11,808 nucleotides of DNA from assembly GCA_031431435.1 (NCBI GenBank), contig JANPDI010000042.1:1-11808 (forward strand). The letters are read 5' to 3'. A model generated the notes under the pieces. It had not been told where the DNA came from. It did not search any database and saw only the letters and a list, made by a program, of their open reading frames with translations. This document shows, piece by piece, positions 1 to 6,926 of the stretch (its first letter is position 1; each line of letters starts with the position of its first letter). This stretch comes from UKL13-2 sp031431435. GTDB taxonomy: Bacteria > Pseudomonadota > Gammaproteobacteria > Burkholderiales > Usitatibacteraceae. Both the position numbers and the translations under genes were made by a program.

Positions 1-99
1 GACCGTCTGCAAATCTTTGGATTCACAGCCCGACTGGCGCGCGTTGTTGTATTACATTTCGTTTACTATCGCTACTTACCAAGCGAGCTTGCGGTGAGC

Positions 100-118
100 G
101 AAAACGACCGTCGTTTTC
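100..118 (-). other. Perfect hairpin inside the putative leader
   Basis: GAAAACGA (100-107) and TCGTTTTC (111-118) form a perfect 8-bp stem around a 3-nt loop. A weaker 5-bp repeat lies next to it at 80-91 (CAAGC/GCTTG). In minus-strand RNA this would be a compact stem-loop about 190-210 nt from the predicted transcript start. It could be a regulatory or processing element of the leader. It is not an obvious terminator, because no T-run follows on that strand. Confidence 0.4.
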
Positions 119-293
119 CGTGTCATTGCGGCGAATCGATCGCGCTGGCCGTGGATTTAAGAAACGGCGCGGGTGATCAAAACATCAAATTCGGGGCAAA
201 GCGCGGTGAAATCGCAACAAGACTTTTGGATAACGGTAGCCGCGGACAGAAAATCTGGCAACGCTCGCTACGGTGAAATCAAAAGACCTGCTT

Positions 294-299
294 TATAAA
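294..299 (+). promoter_or_regulatory. Possible -10 box for rluC
   Basis: TATAAA at 294-299 is a 5/6 match to the -10 consensus and would start transcription near 306, about 18 nt before the rluC ATG. The sequence at the expected -35 position (271-276) is poor, so the promoter would be weak or need an activator. The predicted start coincides with that of the divergent promoter. Confidence 0.25.
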
Positions 300-312
300 T
301 CAACGAGATAGC

Positions 313-341
313 AGTATAGCCGAAATGCCACGCCAGTCCAA
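313..341 (-). promoter_or_regulatory. Sigma70-type promoter reading left (putative rne promoter)
   Basis: Read on the minus strand, TTGGAC (336-341) and TATACT (313-318) are separated by exactly 17 bp, giving good -35 and -10 matches with ideal spacing. The predicted start is near 306. The -35 box lies inside the first codons of rluC. It is the best promoter-like match I found in the window. No transcript evidence is available. Confidence 0.5.
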
Positions 342-1395
342 CCCTGCCAAACGCCCGCCCCCGATCGTCGCCGCTCAGCCCGCCAGCCGCGCGCCGCTGG
401 CGGTGGCAGCGCCGCCCCGCGTCAGCGTTGAACAAGTTACCATCGACGAAGGCCACGAGGGGCAGCGCATTGACAATTTTCTGCTTGGCAGGCTGAAAGG
501 GGTTCCCAAGAGCCATATCTATCGGATCCTCCGATCTGGCGAAGTGCGCGTCAATAAAGGTCGGATCGATCAGACCTACCGTCTGGCGTCGGGCGATATC
601 GTGCGTATCCCGCCAGTGCGAATGGACGAAAAACAAAAGTCCAATCCAGCAAACGGTTTTCAGGCAAAAGTGCCTAGAAACGACCGTCCTGATTGGACTT
701 TCATTTTTGAAGATGACGCATTGCTGGCAATCGATAAGCCCGCAGGTATGGCGGTGCACGGTGGTAGTGGCATCAGTTTGGGTGTCATTGAAGCGCTGCG
801 TCTGCAGCGCCCCGAGGCGAAGTTTTTGGAGCTGGTGCACCGGCTCGACCGTGAAACATCGGGCGTGTTGCTGCTGGCAAAAAAGCGCAGTGCACTCACC
901 GGCATGCACGCGATGTTGCGCGGCGAAACCCAAACGCGCATTGAAAAACACTACTTTGCGCTGGTGCAGGGCGCGTGGCCCGACCAGAAGAAAAGTGTCC
1001 GCATCAAGCTGAGTAAATATGTCACCAAGTCGGGTGAGCGCCGGGTTGCCGTTGATGAGGACGATGGGCAGGAATCGCATACCATCTTTACCCGCGTCGA
1101 GCAGCTTGCCGGTTGCACCTTGCTTGACTGTGATATCCGCACCGGCCGCACCCACCAGATCCGTGTCCATCTGGCGAGCCTGGGATTCCCCATCATTGGC
1201 GACGATAAATACGGCGATTTTGCATTGAACAAACACGTTGCCGCGGCAAAAAATGGCGGCCTGAAGCGCATGTTTTTACATGCGCATTCCATGGCGTTCA
1301 ACCACCCGCTAACGGCTGAAAAAATGGTCATCAAGGCACCGCTATCGAAAGACCTCAGTCATTACCTTGAATTTCGCAAGGGCACACAAGAATGA
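325..1395 (+). CDS. rluC: 23S rRNA pseudouridine synthase, RluC family
   Basis: Isomerises specific uridines of 23S rRNA to pseudouridine; E. coli RluC acts at 955, 2504 and 2580 during 50S assembly. The 356-residue protein has an S4 RNA-binding domain at about residues 47-95 (KSHIYRILRSGEVRVNKGR) and a RluA-type catalytic domain from about 123. The signature HRLDRETSG spans 172-180 with catalytic Asp175, and RTGRTHQIRVHL (272-283) is the conserved C-terminal motif. Family members run about 310-330 residues; the surplus is an Ala/Pro-rich N-terminal tail (1-35). The ATG at 325 has no clear Shine-Dalgarno; a GTG at 403 would remove most of the tail, so the start is not certain. The stop overlaps the next gene as ATGA, implying translational coupling. 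RluC versus RluD is decided by the S4 sequence and by synteny. Confidence 0.93.
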   Translation: MPRQSNPAKRPPPIVAAQPASRAPLAVAAPPRVSVEQVTIDEGHEGQRIDNFLLGRLKGVPKSHIYRILRSGEVRVNKGRIDQTYRLASGDIVRIPPVRMDEKQKSNPANGFQAKVPRNDRPDWTFIFEDDALLAIDKPAGMAVHGGSGISLGVIEALRLQRPEAKFLELVHRLDRETSGVLLLAKKRSALTGMHAMLRGETQTRIEKHYFALVQGAWPDQKKSVRIKLSKYVTKSGERRVAVDEDDGQESHTIFTRVEQLAGCTLLDCDIRTGRTHQIRVHLASLGFPIIGDDKYGDFALNKHVAAAKNGGLKRMFLHAHSMAFNHPLTAEKMVIKAPLSKDLSHYLEFRKGTQE

Positions 1396-2042
1396 AATAT
1401 CGCCTCGTTGTGTTTGACTGGGACGGCACCATCATGGATTCGACCGGACTGATTGCCGAGTGTATTCAGCGTGCGGCTGTCGATTGCGGGTTGCCGCCGC
1501 CGTCAATGGAGGATGCGAAACACATCATCGGGCTGGGAATTGTTGACTCAACGCGTGCGTTGTTTCCAGGGCTGGATGACGCGGGACTCGACGCGTTTGC
1601 GGCGCGCTACCGGGCGCATTATGTGCCGCGTGACGGCGAGGTCATTTTGTATGACGGCATTCAGGACGTACTGACATCATTGGCACACAACGCGCGCTTT
1701 CTTGCCGTGGCAACCGGCAAACCACGCCGCGGCCTTGATCGCGCATTTGCGCATTGCGGATTGCAGCACCATTTTCATTACACGCGCTGTGCCGACGAGG
1801 GATTTGCCAAGCCGCATCCCGACATGCTCGAAAAATTGATGTCGTTTACCGGCGTCGGGCCGACCGAAACGCTGATGATTGGTGACACCACGCATGATCT
1901 TGATATGGCGGCGGCTGCCGGTTGTGACGCGCTGGGCGTCAGTTACGGCGCGCATCATCCGGATAAGTTGCAACACTCTGCGCATCGTGCCATTTTGCCG
2001 ACCGTCGACGCATTGGCGGCGTGGCTGCGCCTTCACGCCTGA
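1392..2042 (+). CDS. HAD-IA family hydrolase, phosphoglycolate phosphatase-like
   Basis: A cytoplasmic phosphatase of the haloacid dehalogenase superfamily, 216 residues. All four motifs are visible: motif I FDWDGT with nucleophile Asp9 and acid/base Asp11; motif II Thr108 in VATGK; motif III Lys140 in FAKPHPDML; and motif IV GDTTHDL with Asp165 and Asp169. The segment between motifs I and II forms the helical C1 cap of the Gph/PGMB group. The cap does not fix the substrate: phosphoglycolate phosphatase is the usual guess, but nucleotide or sugar phosphates are equally possible. The ATG overlaps the rluC stop (ATGA), so the two genes are almost certainly co-transcribed. This pairing downstream of rluC recurs in betaproteobacteria. 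Confidence 0.9.
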   Translation: MKYRLVVFDWDGTIMDSTGLIAECIQRAAVDCGLPPPSMEDAKHIIGLGIVDSTRALFPGLDDAGLDAFAARYRAHYVPRDGEVILYDGIQDVLTSLAHNARFLAVATGKPRRGLDRAFAHCGLQHHFHYTRCADEGFAKPHPDMLEKLMSFTGVGPTETLMIGDTTHDLDMAAAAGCDALGVSYGAHHPDKLQHSAHRAILPTVDALAAWLRLHA

Positions 2043-2062
2043 GCCATCGCCCGGGACCCTCG

Positions 2063-2467
2063 ATGTCACAGACCAGTGGTCAGATAATTTGCCGTCGCAA
2101 TGTGCTTGGTGACGGCGGTAAGGCGGCGCGATTTGCATTTGAATTTGACGGCCGCATCGTGCACGGCTTTGTGGTTGCATTCGACGGCGGGGTCTTCGCT
2201 TTTGCAAATTCCTGCCCCCATCGCGGCACCGAACTCGACTGGCAACCGGGGGAGGTATTTGATGATTCAGGGTTATACTTGGTGTGCGCCACGCATGGTG
2301 CTTTGTTTGAGGCAGATTCCGGAAAATGTGTCGGTGGACCATGTCAGGGCGCGTCACTGGTGAAAATCGCGGTTGACGTCATTGATGGTGATGTCAGTTT
2401 GCGTGTTGGCAGACTCATTTCGGCCCAGCCGCCCGCCATGCCGGCGCCCGCCTTGGGCGACACCTGA
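2063..2467 (+). CDS. Rieske [2Fe-2S] ferredoxin-like protein
   Basis: A small stand-alone Rieske domain, 134 residues. The cluster ligands are Cys51 and His53 in CPHRG and Cys75 and His78 in CATH, the standard CxH-x21-CxxH arrangement, followed by a Gly/Cys-rich loop (GKCVGGPC). There is no signal peptide, TAT motif or membrane segment, so it should be a soluble cytoplasmic electron carrier or redox sensor rather than a bc1-type subunit. I chose the ATG at 2063, 20 nt after the phosphatase stop. An in-frame ATG at 2021 would add 14 residues but overlaps the upstream gene by 22 bp and adds nothing domain-like. No oxygenase or reductase partner is nearby. Similar orphan Rieske genes sit between the phosphatase and S49 peptidase in other betaproteobacteria; the partner is unknown to me. 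Confidence 0.88.
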   Translation: MSQTSGQIICRRNVLGDGGKAARFAFEFDGRIVHGFVVAFDGGVFAFANSCPHRGTELDWQPGEVFDDSGLYLVCATHGALFEADSGKCVGGPCQGASLVKIAVDVIDGDVSLRVGRLISAQPPAMPAPALGDT

Positions 2468-2518
2468 TTTTCGTCGGCCATACCCGGTCGACAATTGCAC
2501 ACCTAAAAGACCTCGGAC

Positions 2519-3529
2519 ATGGAACAAATACCCGGCCAGCCAGAACCATCGAATCCTAACGTGGCAGGCGCACGCGACGCCAACCAATGGGGCCAAAGTG
2601 TGCTCGAAAAACTTGCGTTTGAAACACTCGCCGAACAAAGGCGTGCACGTCGCTGGCGTGTTTTTACCAGCCTGTCGTGGCTTGGATTTTTTCTGCTGAT
2701 ACTGATATTTGTTGTCGGCGCGTCGGCCGGAAAACGCGACGCTGTTTCAGCCGAGAGACACACCGCCTTGGTGGAGTTAAAGGGCGTCATCGCGGCCGAT
2801 TCAAAGGCATCCGCCGACAAGATCATCAGTGCCTTGCAGGCTGCATTCAAGGACAAAAATACCCAGGGGGTGGTGCTGCGCATCAATAGTCCGGGCGGTA
2901 GCCCGGTGCAGGCCGGTTACATCAACGATGAGATCGTTCGGCTGCGCATCAAACACAAGGATATTCCGCTTTATGTTGTGGTGCAGGATGTTTGTGCATC
3001 GGGCGGATATTACATTGCCGCGGCAGCAGACAAAATTTTTGTCGACAAGGCATCGATCGTCGGCTCCATCGGTGTGCTGATGGATGGTTTTGGATTTACC
3101 GGTGCCATGGAAAAAGTCGGTATCGAACGGCGCCTGGTCACGGCGGGCGCAAACAAGGGGTTTTTGGATCCGTTCTCACCGAATAATGCAGACCAGCAAA
3201 AGTATGCCCAGCAAATGGTGGCAGAAATCCACGAGCAATTTATCAAGGTGGTGCGCGATGGGCGCGGCAAACGTTTGAAGGAAACGCCGGAAATGTTTAC
3301 GGGTCTGGTCTGGTCTGGCGAAAAAAGTGTCGCGCTTGGTCTGGCCGACGGGTTGGGCAGTCTTGATTACGTTGCACGCGAAATTCTCAAGGCCGAGCAG
3401 ATTGTCGACTACACGCAAGAGGAATCGTTGTCCGACCAGTTTGCACGTCGTTTTGGCACATCTGTCTCGGAGGCGTTCTGGCAGTCAATTTCCACGCGTA
3501 TTCTGGGCGAGCGCGTGACACTGCGCTAG
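2519..3529 (+). CDS. sppA: Membrane-anchored S49 serine peptidase, short SppA type
   Basis: Member of the SppA/protease IV family, which cleaves leftover signal peptides and membrane-associated substrates. The 336-residue protein begins with about 48 mostly hydrophilic residues, then one transmembrane helix (about 50-68), then one S49 domain. Catalytic Ser161 lies in CASGGYY and the general-base Lys213 in TAGANKG; their 52-residue spacing equals that of the Ser147/Lys199 dyad of B. subtilis SppA. NSPGG (123-127) is the conserved loop that helps form the oxyanion hole. The length fits the single-domain form, not the roughly 600-residue double-domain E. coli enzyme. Basic residues before the helix (RRARRWR) predict the protease domain on the periplasmic side. 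The gene follows the Rieske gene by 51 nt with no terminator, so it probably belongs to the rluC operon. No strong ribosome binding site is visible. Confidence 0.9.
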   Translation: MEQIPGQPEPSNPNVAGARDANQWGQSVLEKLAFETLAEQRRARRWRVFTSLSWLGFFLLILIFVVGASAGKRDAVSAERHTALVELKGVIAADSKASADKIISALQAAFKDKNTQGVVLRINSPGGSPVQAGYINDEIVRLRIKHKDIPLYVVVQDVCASGGYYIAAAADKIFVDKASIVGSIGVLMDGFGFTGAMEKVGIERRLVTAGANKGFLDPFSPNNADQQKYAQQMVAEIHEQFIKVVRDGRGKRLKETPEMFTGLVWSGEKSVALGLADGLGSLDYVAREILKAEQIVDYTQEESLSDQFARRFGTSVSEAFWQSISTRILGERVTLR

Positions 3530-3534
3530 GCGCG

Positions 3535-3654
3535 ATGCGCTGTAAGCCGCAACCGGACAACGAAATGATGGCGATCATCACCCTGATCCGGGCGGCAACC
3601 GACGGCAACATCAATTGTGGCGTTGACAAACTGATATGGACGATATGGCGGTAG
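3535..3654 (+). CDS. Small ORF of unknown function, uncertain
   Basis: A 39-codon ATG-to-TAG frame starts 5 nt after the S49 peptidase stop and runs 19 nt into the start of the c-di-GMP gene. By my count 29 of 39 third codon positions are G or C, as expected for real genes in this GC-rich3 chromosome, and the frame fills nearly all of the only gap between the two genes. Only a weak AGG (3528-3530) precedes the ATG. The product has no recognisable domain; it contains a short hydrophobic stretch (MMAIITLI) and a Trp-containing end. It could be a leader peptide coupling translation of the downstream gene, a relic, or chance. Confidence 0.18.
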   Translation: MRCKPQPDNEMMAIITLIRAATDGNINCGVDKLIWTIWR

Positions 3655-6600
3655 AACCAAACAAGCCGGAAAAAGGCGGTCAAGCATCTGCTTCGCGAAG
3701 CCTGCAGTTGCTCATGGGCGCGGGTTTTGCCGCCATTGCGCTCGCGCTGACGCTGGTGCTGGGCATCCTGGCGATGCGTGTTGCCGGCATTGACGGCCTG
3801 CCGGATGATGTCGCCGAAAAAGTACGCACGCTGATACTTTGGTGGGGGTTCGGTGCCGTCATATTGGCCGGCTTGTTGGGGGCGGTGATTGCGCGTCAAG
3901 TGACGGCACCGATCAATGCGCTGACGGCACAGCTGCGGTCAGTCAGACCCGGTGGGAAGCGCTGGTTGGCCGAAGGCGACAGTGGTTACGCAGAAATAGC
4001 AGATTTGACGGGCGTGATGAATGCGATGGACGACGAAATCCAGACCCGTGAAAAGGCATTGGCGGCGAGCGAGCGGAAATTTCGCGAGGCATTTGACCTG
4101 GTCGGCATCGGTCTGGCGCAGGTCGACACAGGTGGCAATTTATTGCTGGTCAACCGGCGCTATTGCGAAATGCTCGGCTACTCGGCGGTCGAATTGATCG
4201 GCAAAAGTCTGCTTGAAGTGACCCACCCGGATGATCGTGAGGTGGACATGGAGATGATTCGTCACCATGCCGATATGGCGGATCGTGACATCAAACGGGC
4301 GAAACGATATATCCGCAAAGATGGGTCGGTATTGTGGGCGCAGCGCTCCGGCGTCATTGTTCGGGATAACGATGGCAGGCCACTTTATGGTTTGGCCTCG
4401 ATTGAGGATATTTCCGAGTCGCGCGCCTCTCAGGAAACCTTGCGCGCCCTCAACGCCAGTTTGAAAACAGTTGTTGAGTCCTCGCCGCTGGCGATCTATT
4501 CAATCACGCCCGGCGGTATCGTCACGCTATGGAATCCCGCAGCCGAAAAAATATTCGGCTTGACGGAATTAGACGTGCTCGGAAAACAATCACCACTGGA
4601 AAAGGGCATTCCGGGCGATCGGGCGATGGAAAAGAGAAGTCGGGTACTGGCAGGTGAAACATTGAACGGCTTTGAGTTGACGGTTGACCGCCCCGGCCGC
4701 AATGGCAAGGTGGATCGGGTTGATATCAGCGTGGCTGCCGCGCCGTTGCGCGACACTAATGGGGCAATTGTTGGCATTCTGGTGACTTGTGCCGATATTT
4801 CCGAAATCAAAAAAACTTCGCGCAAGCTTGATGAACAATTACGATTTACGCGTGATTTGCTTGAAGTTATCCCGAACCCGATTTTTTACAAGGGGCGCGA
4901 CGGTAACTATCTGGGGTTCAATCGTGCCTGGGAGCAATTTTTCGGGCTCACCCGTGATCAATGGCTTGGAAAAACCTTTGCCGAGGTTTTCCCGGACGGG
5001 GATGCCGCCGCCATTCAAGGGGAAGATGCCCGTGTTCTGCAGGGCGAAGAGATTGTCCGCGAGGTGCGTGTGCGTAACGGCAGTGGCCGAGAACATGACG
5101 TGGTGCGGCACCTAAGCCGCTTCACCAGTCCAGACGGTACCCCCGCCGGGGTGATCGGTGTATTGACTGACATTACCGATTTCAAACAAGCGGCAATGGC
5201 GCTTGAAGAGACAGAGGGTCGTTTCCGTGCAATGACAGAAAGTGCCATGGATATCGTCAGCGTCTTGAGTCGGGATGCGGTCATTCTTTATCAAAGTCCG
5301 TCGGTCAAACATCTGCTCGGCTTTGCGCCTGAGGAGATGATTGGCAAATGCCAGTTCGACCTTGTGCATCGTGATGATATTGCAAGACTGCGCGCTGCGT
5401 TCGATGAGTTGCTTGAGTCAGGTCAGATGGCGCGGCCGGTCGAATTCAGGGTGCGCGCACGCGACGGCGGTTGGCGAATGCTCGAATCAATCGGCAAGGA
5501 CTGTTTAAACGATCCGGCCGTGCAGGGTGTGATTGTCAACACACGTGACGTCAGCGAACGTCGCGCCATCCAGGAGCACATCCAGCACCTTGCGTTCCAT
5601 GATGCGCTAACCGGCCTGCCGAACCGTTCGCTGATTCAGGATCGGATTTCGCAGGCGGTAACGCGTGCCGAGCGTGGCCAACACAAACTCGCCGTGATGT
5701 TTATCGACATCGATAATTTCAAGAATATCAACGACACCCTCGGGCATGATGCCGGCGACGAATTGTTGCGCGAGGTGGCGCGACGCCTGCAAGATTCGGT
5801 TCGGGGTCATGACACGATTGCGCGTCAGGGTGGCGACGAATTTATCGTGCTGCTCGACCAGCTTGAGGGGCATCAGGGCGCGACCCGCGTTGCACAGAAA
5901 ATATTGGATGCCATGCGCGCGGCATTTGTGGTCGGCGGTACCGACCAACATGTGTCCGGTTCAATCGGCATTTCGATATTTCCAGAGGACGGTACGGATG
6001 CCTCCACATTGTTGAAAAATGCCGATACCGCGATGTTCCACGGCAAGGCGCTTGGCAAAAATACCTACCAGTTTTTCACCGGACAAATGAATATCGCGGT
6101 CAAGCGCCGTGCGGTCATGGAGTCAAAATTGCGCGCGGCTGTCCGCGACGAAAATTTCTCGCTGGTCTACCAGCCGCAGATCGACCTGGTCTCGGGTGAA
6201 ATCGTCGCGCTCGAGGCGCTGGTCCGTTGGCATTCGGAAGACAGTGGAACGATGATGCCCGGCGAGTTTATTCCACTCGCCGAGGAAACCGGGTTGATCA
6301 ACGAACTCGGCGAATGGGTGCTGCGCGAAGCATGCCGGCAAAATCGCGCATGGCAGGATGCCGGGCTGTCGCCACGGCGGATGGCGGTGAACCTGTCGGC
6401 GAAACAATTAAACGACAAAGGGTTTGTCAAAATGCTGGTTGGGATCCTGCGGGAAACACAAATGGATCCGACCCACCTTGAACTTGAAATCACCGAAAGC
6501 CAGGTGATGCGACAGGGCGAGGGCAGCGTGATGCTGCTCAATGAGCTTGCCGAAATGGGGATTCATCTTTCGGTTGATGACTTTGGCACCGGCTACTCAA

Positions 6601-6911
6601 GTCTGTCCTACCTGAAGCGCCTGCCGATCGGCAAGCTAAAAATCGACCAGAGCTTTATTCGTGATATCACTGTTGATCCAAACGACACCGCCATTGTGGT
6701 GGCCATCATCAGCATGGCCAAGTCACTTGATCTTGACGTCATTGCCGAGGGTATTGAGACAGCCGGGCAACTCACCTTGTTGCGGGCAAAAGGGTGCGGT
6801 GTCGGTCAGGGCTACTATTTCAGCGTGCCCCTGAATGCCGAAGACATCACCTTGCTGTTGAGGCGGCCATCGATTTTTGGATCGGTGCCGTCGACCGCCA
6901 GCATCATTTAG
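3636..6911 (+). CDS. Membrane c-di-GMP enzyme: HAMP, 4 PAS, GGDEF, EAL
   Basis: A 1091-residue protein expected to make and degrade cyclic di-GMP, the second messenger for motility and biofilm. Order: TM1 about 25-50, a loop of only about 15 residues, TM2 about 66-86, HAMP about 87-138, PAS domains at about 147-262, 272-392, 403-517 and 525-645, GGDEF about 650-815 and EAL about 825-1080. The cyclase site is canonical GGDEF (732-736), and RGHD at 723-726 sits exactly five residues before it, as required for the inhibitory I-site. The phosphodiesterase keeps EALVRW (Glu860), Asn919, Glu951, DDFGTG (Asp981, Asp982), Lys1002 and Glu1038. Both activities therefore look possible; the net output cannot be read from sequence. 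An in-frame TGA at 3624 limits the start to ATG 3636 or 3645, neither with a clear Shine-Dalgarno. It ends 8 bp inside the convergent methylase gene. Confidence 0.95.
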   Translation: MDDMAVEPNKPEKGGQASASRSLQLLMGAGFAAIALALTLVLGILAMRVAGIDGLPDDVAEKVRTLILWWGFGAVILAGLLGAVIARQVTAPINALTAQLRSVRPGGKRWLAEGDSGYAEIADLTGVMNAMDDEIQTREKALAASERKFREAFDLVGIGLAQVDTGGNLLLVNRRYCEMLGYSAVELIGKSLLEVTHPDDREVDMEMIRHHADMADRDIKRAKRYIRKDGSVLWAQRSGVIVRDNDGRPLYGLASIEDISESRASQETLRALNASLKTVVESSPLAIYSITPGGIVTLWNPAAEKIFGLTELDVLGKQSPLEKGIPGDRAMEKRSRVLAGETLNGFELTVDRPGRNGKVDRVDISVAAAPLRDTNGAIVGILVTCADISEIKKTSRKLDEQLRFTRDLLEVIPNPIFYKGRDGNYLGFNRAWEQFFGLTRDQWLGKTFAEVFPDGDAAAIQGEDARVLQGEEIVREVRVRNGSGREHDVVRHLSRFTSPDGTPAGVIGVLTDITDFKQAAMALEETEGRFRAMTESAMDIVSVLSRDAVILYQSPSVKHLLGFAPEEMIGKCQFDLVHRDDIARLRAAFDELLESGQMARPVEFRVRARDGGWRMLESIGKDCLNDPAVQGVIVNTRDVSERRAIQEHIQHLAFHDALTGLPNRSLIQDRISQAVTRAERGQHKLAVMFIDIDNFKNINDTLGHDAGDELLREVARRLQDSVRGHDTIARQGGDEFIVLLDQLEGHQGATRVAQKILDAMRAAFVVGGTDQHVSGSIGISIFPEDGTDASTLLKNADTAMFHGKALGKNTYQFFTGQMNIAVKRRAVMESKLRAAVRDENFSLVYQPQIDLVSGEIVALEALVRWHSEDSGTMMPGEFIPLAEETGLINELGEWVLREACRQNRAWQDAGLSPRRMAVNLSAKQLNDKGFVKMLVGILRETQMDPTHLELEITESQVMRQGEGSVMLLNELAEMGIHLSVDDFGTGYSSLSYLKRLPIGKLKIDQSFIRDITVDPNDTAIVVAIISMAKSLDLDVIAEGIETAGQLTLLRAKGCGVGQGYYFSVPLNAEDITLLLRRPSIFGSVPSTASII

Positions 6912-6926
6912 TCACCGGTACGGCAC
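6885..6926. terminator. Hairpin spanning the convergent 3' ends
   Basis: GTGCCGT (6885-6891) pairs with ACGGCAC (6920-6926), and after a 2-nt bulge ACCG (6894-6897) pairs with CGGT (6916-6919). The result is an 11-bp interrupted stem around an 18-nt loop holding both stop codons. It is symmetric for both transcripts, but neither strand has a following T-run, so it is not a classic intrinsic terminator. It may stabilise 3' ends or slow colliding polymerases. Confidence 0.3.

Larger units (their letters stand above)
1..324 (-). other. Gene-free region, probable 5' leader of a divergent gene (rne expected)
   Basis: No convincing protein gene lies here. A minus-strand promoter at 313-341 would start transcription near 306 and read leftward, so at least about 305 nt of untranslated RNA would precede the next gene to the left, whose start codon is outside the window. 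In many proteobacteria rluC is divergent from rne, and the E. coli rne mRNA has a leader of over 300 nt through which RNase E controls its own message. The length and position fit that model. Inverted repeats occur at 100-118, 80-91 and 236-271 (with a nested 4-bp stem), so the RNA is probably structured. That the gene is rne is inferred from synteny only, and I recognised no specific RNase E leader motif. Confidence 0.45.

Noticed and set aside
94..276. 60-codon plus-strand frame beginning with GTG in the region left of rluC
   Set aside because: It has no Shine-Dalgarno, uses several codons rare in the neighbouring genes (TTA, AGA, CTA), shows no domain, and overlaps the hairpin-bearing putative leader of the divergent gene.
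268..1236. 322-codon minus-strand frame antisense to rluC
   Set aside because: It mirrors the rluC reading frame, a common artefact of GC-rich third positions, and has no recognisable domain. rluC itself is complete and conserved.
1677..2357. 226-codon minus-strand frame across the phosphatase and Rieske genes
   Set aside because: Rich in Arg, Gln and His with low-complexity stretches and no domain; both plus-strand genes beneath it have intact catalytic or ligand residues.
3551..3590. Hairpin ATGAT/ATCAT after the S49 peptidase gene as a terminator
   Set aside because: The stem is only 5 bp and AT-rich, with no T-run after it.
3623..3651. Perfect TTGACA (-35 consensus) just before the c-di-GMP gene
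   Set aside because: The only possible -10 (TATGGC, 3644-3649) matches 3 of 6 with a 15-bp spacer, and the start would fall inside the coding region. Probably chance, although a promoter for a shorter product cannot be excluded.
6844..6911. EAL domain ending in FSVPL instead of the usual FSRPL or FSKPL, considered as a sign of inactivation
   Set aside because: The position is not a metal ligand or catalytic residue, and Glu860, Asn919, Glu951, Asp981, Asp982, Lys1002 and Glu1038 are all present.
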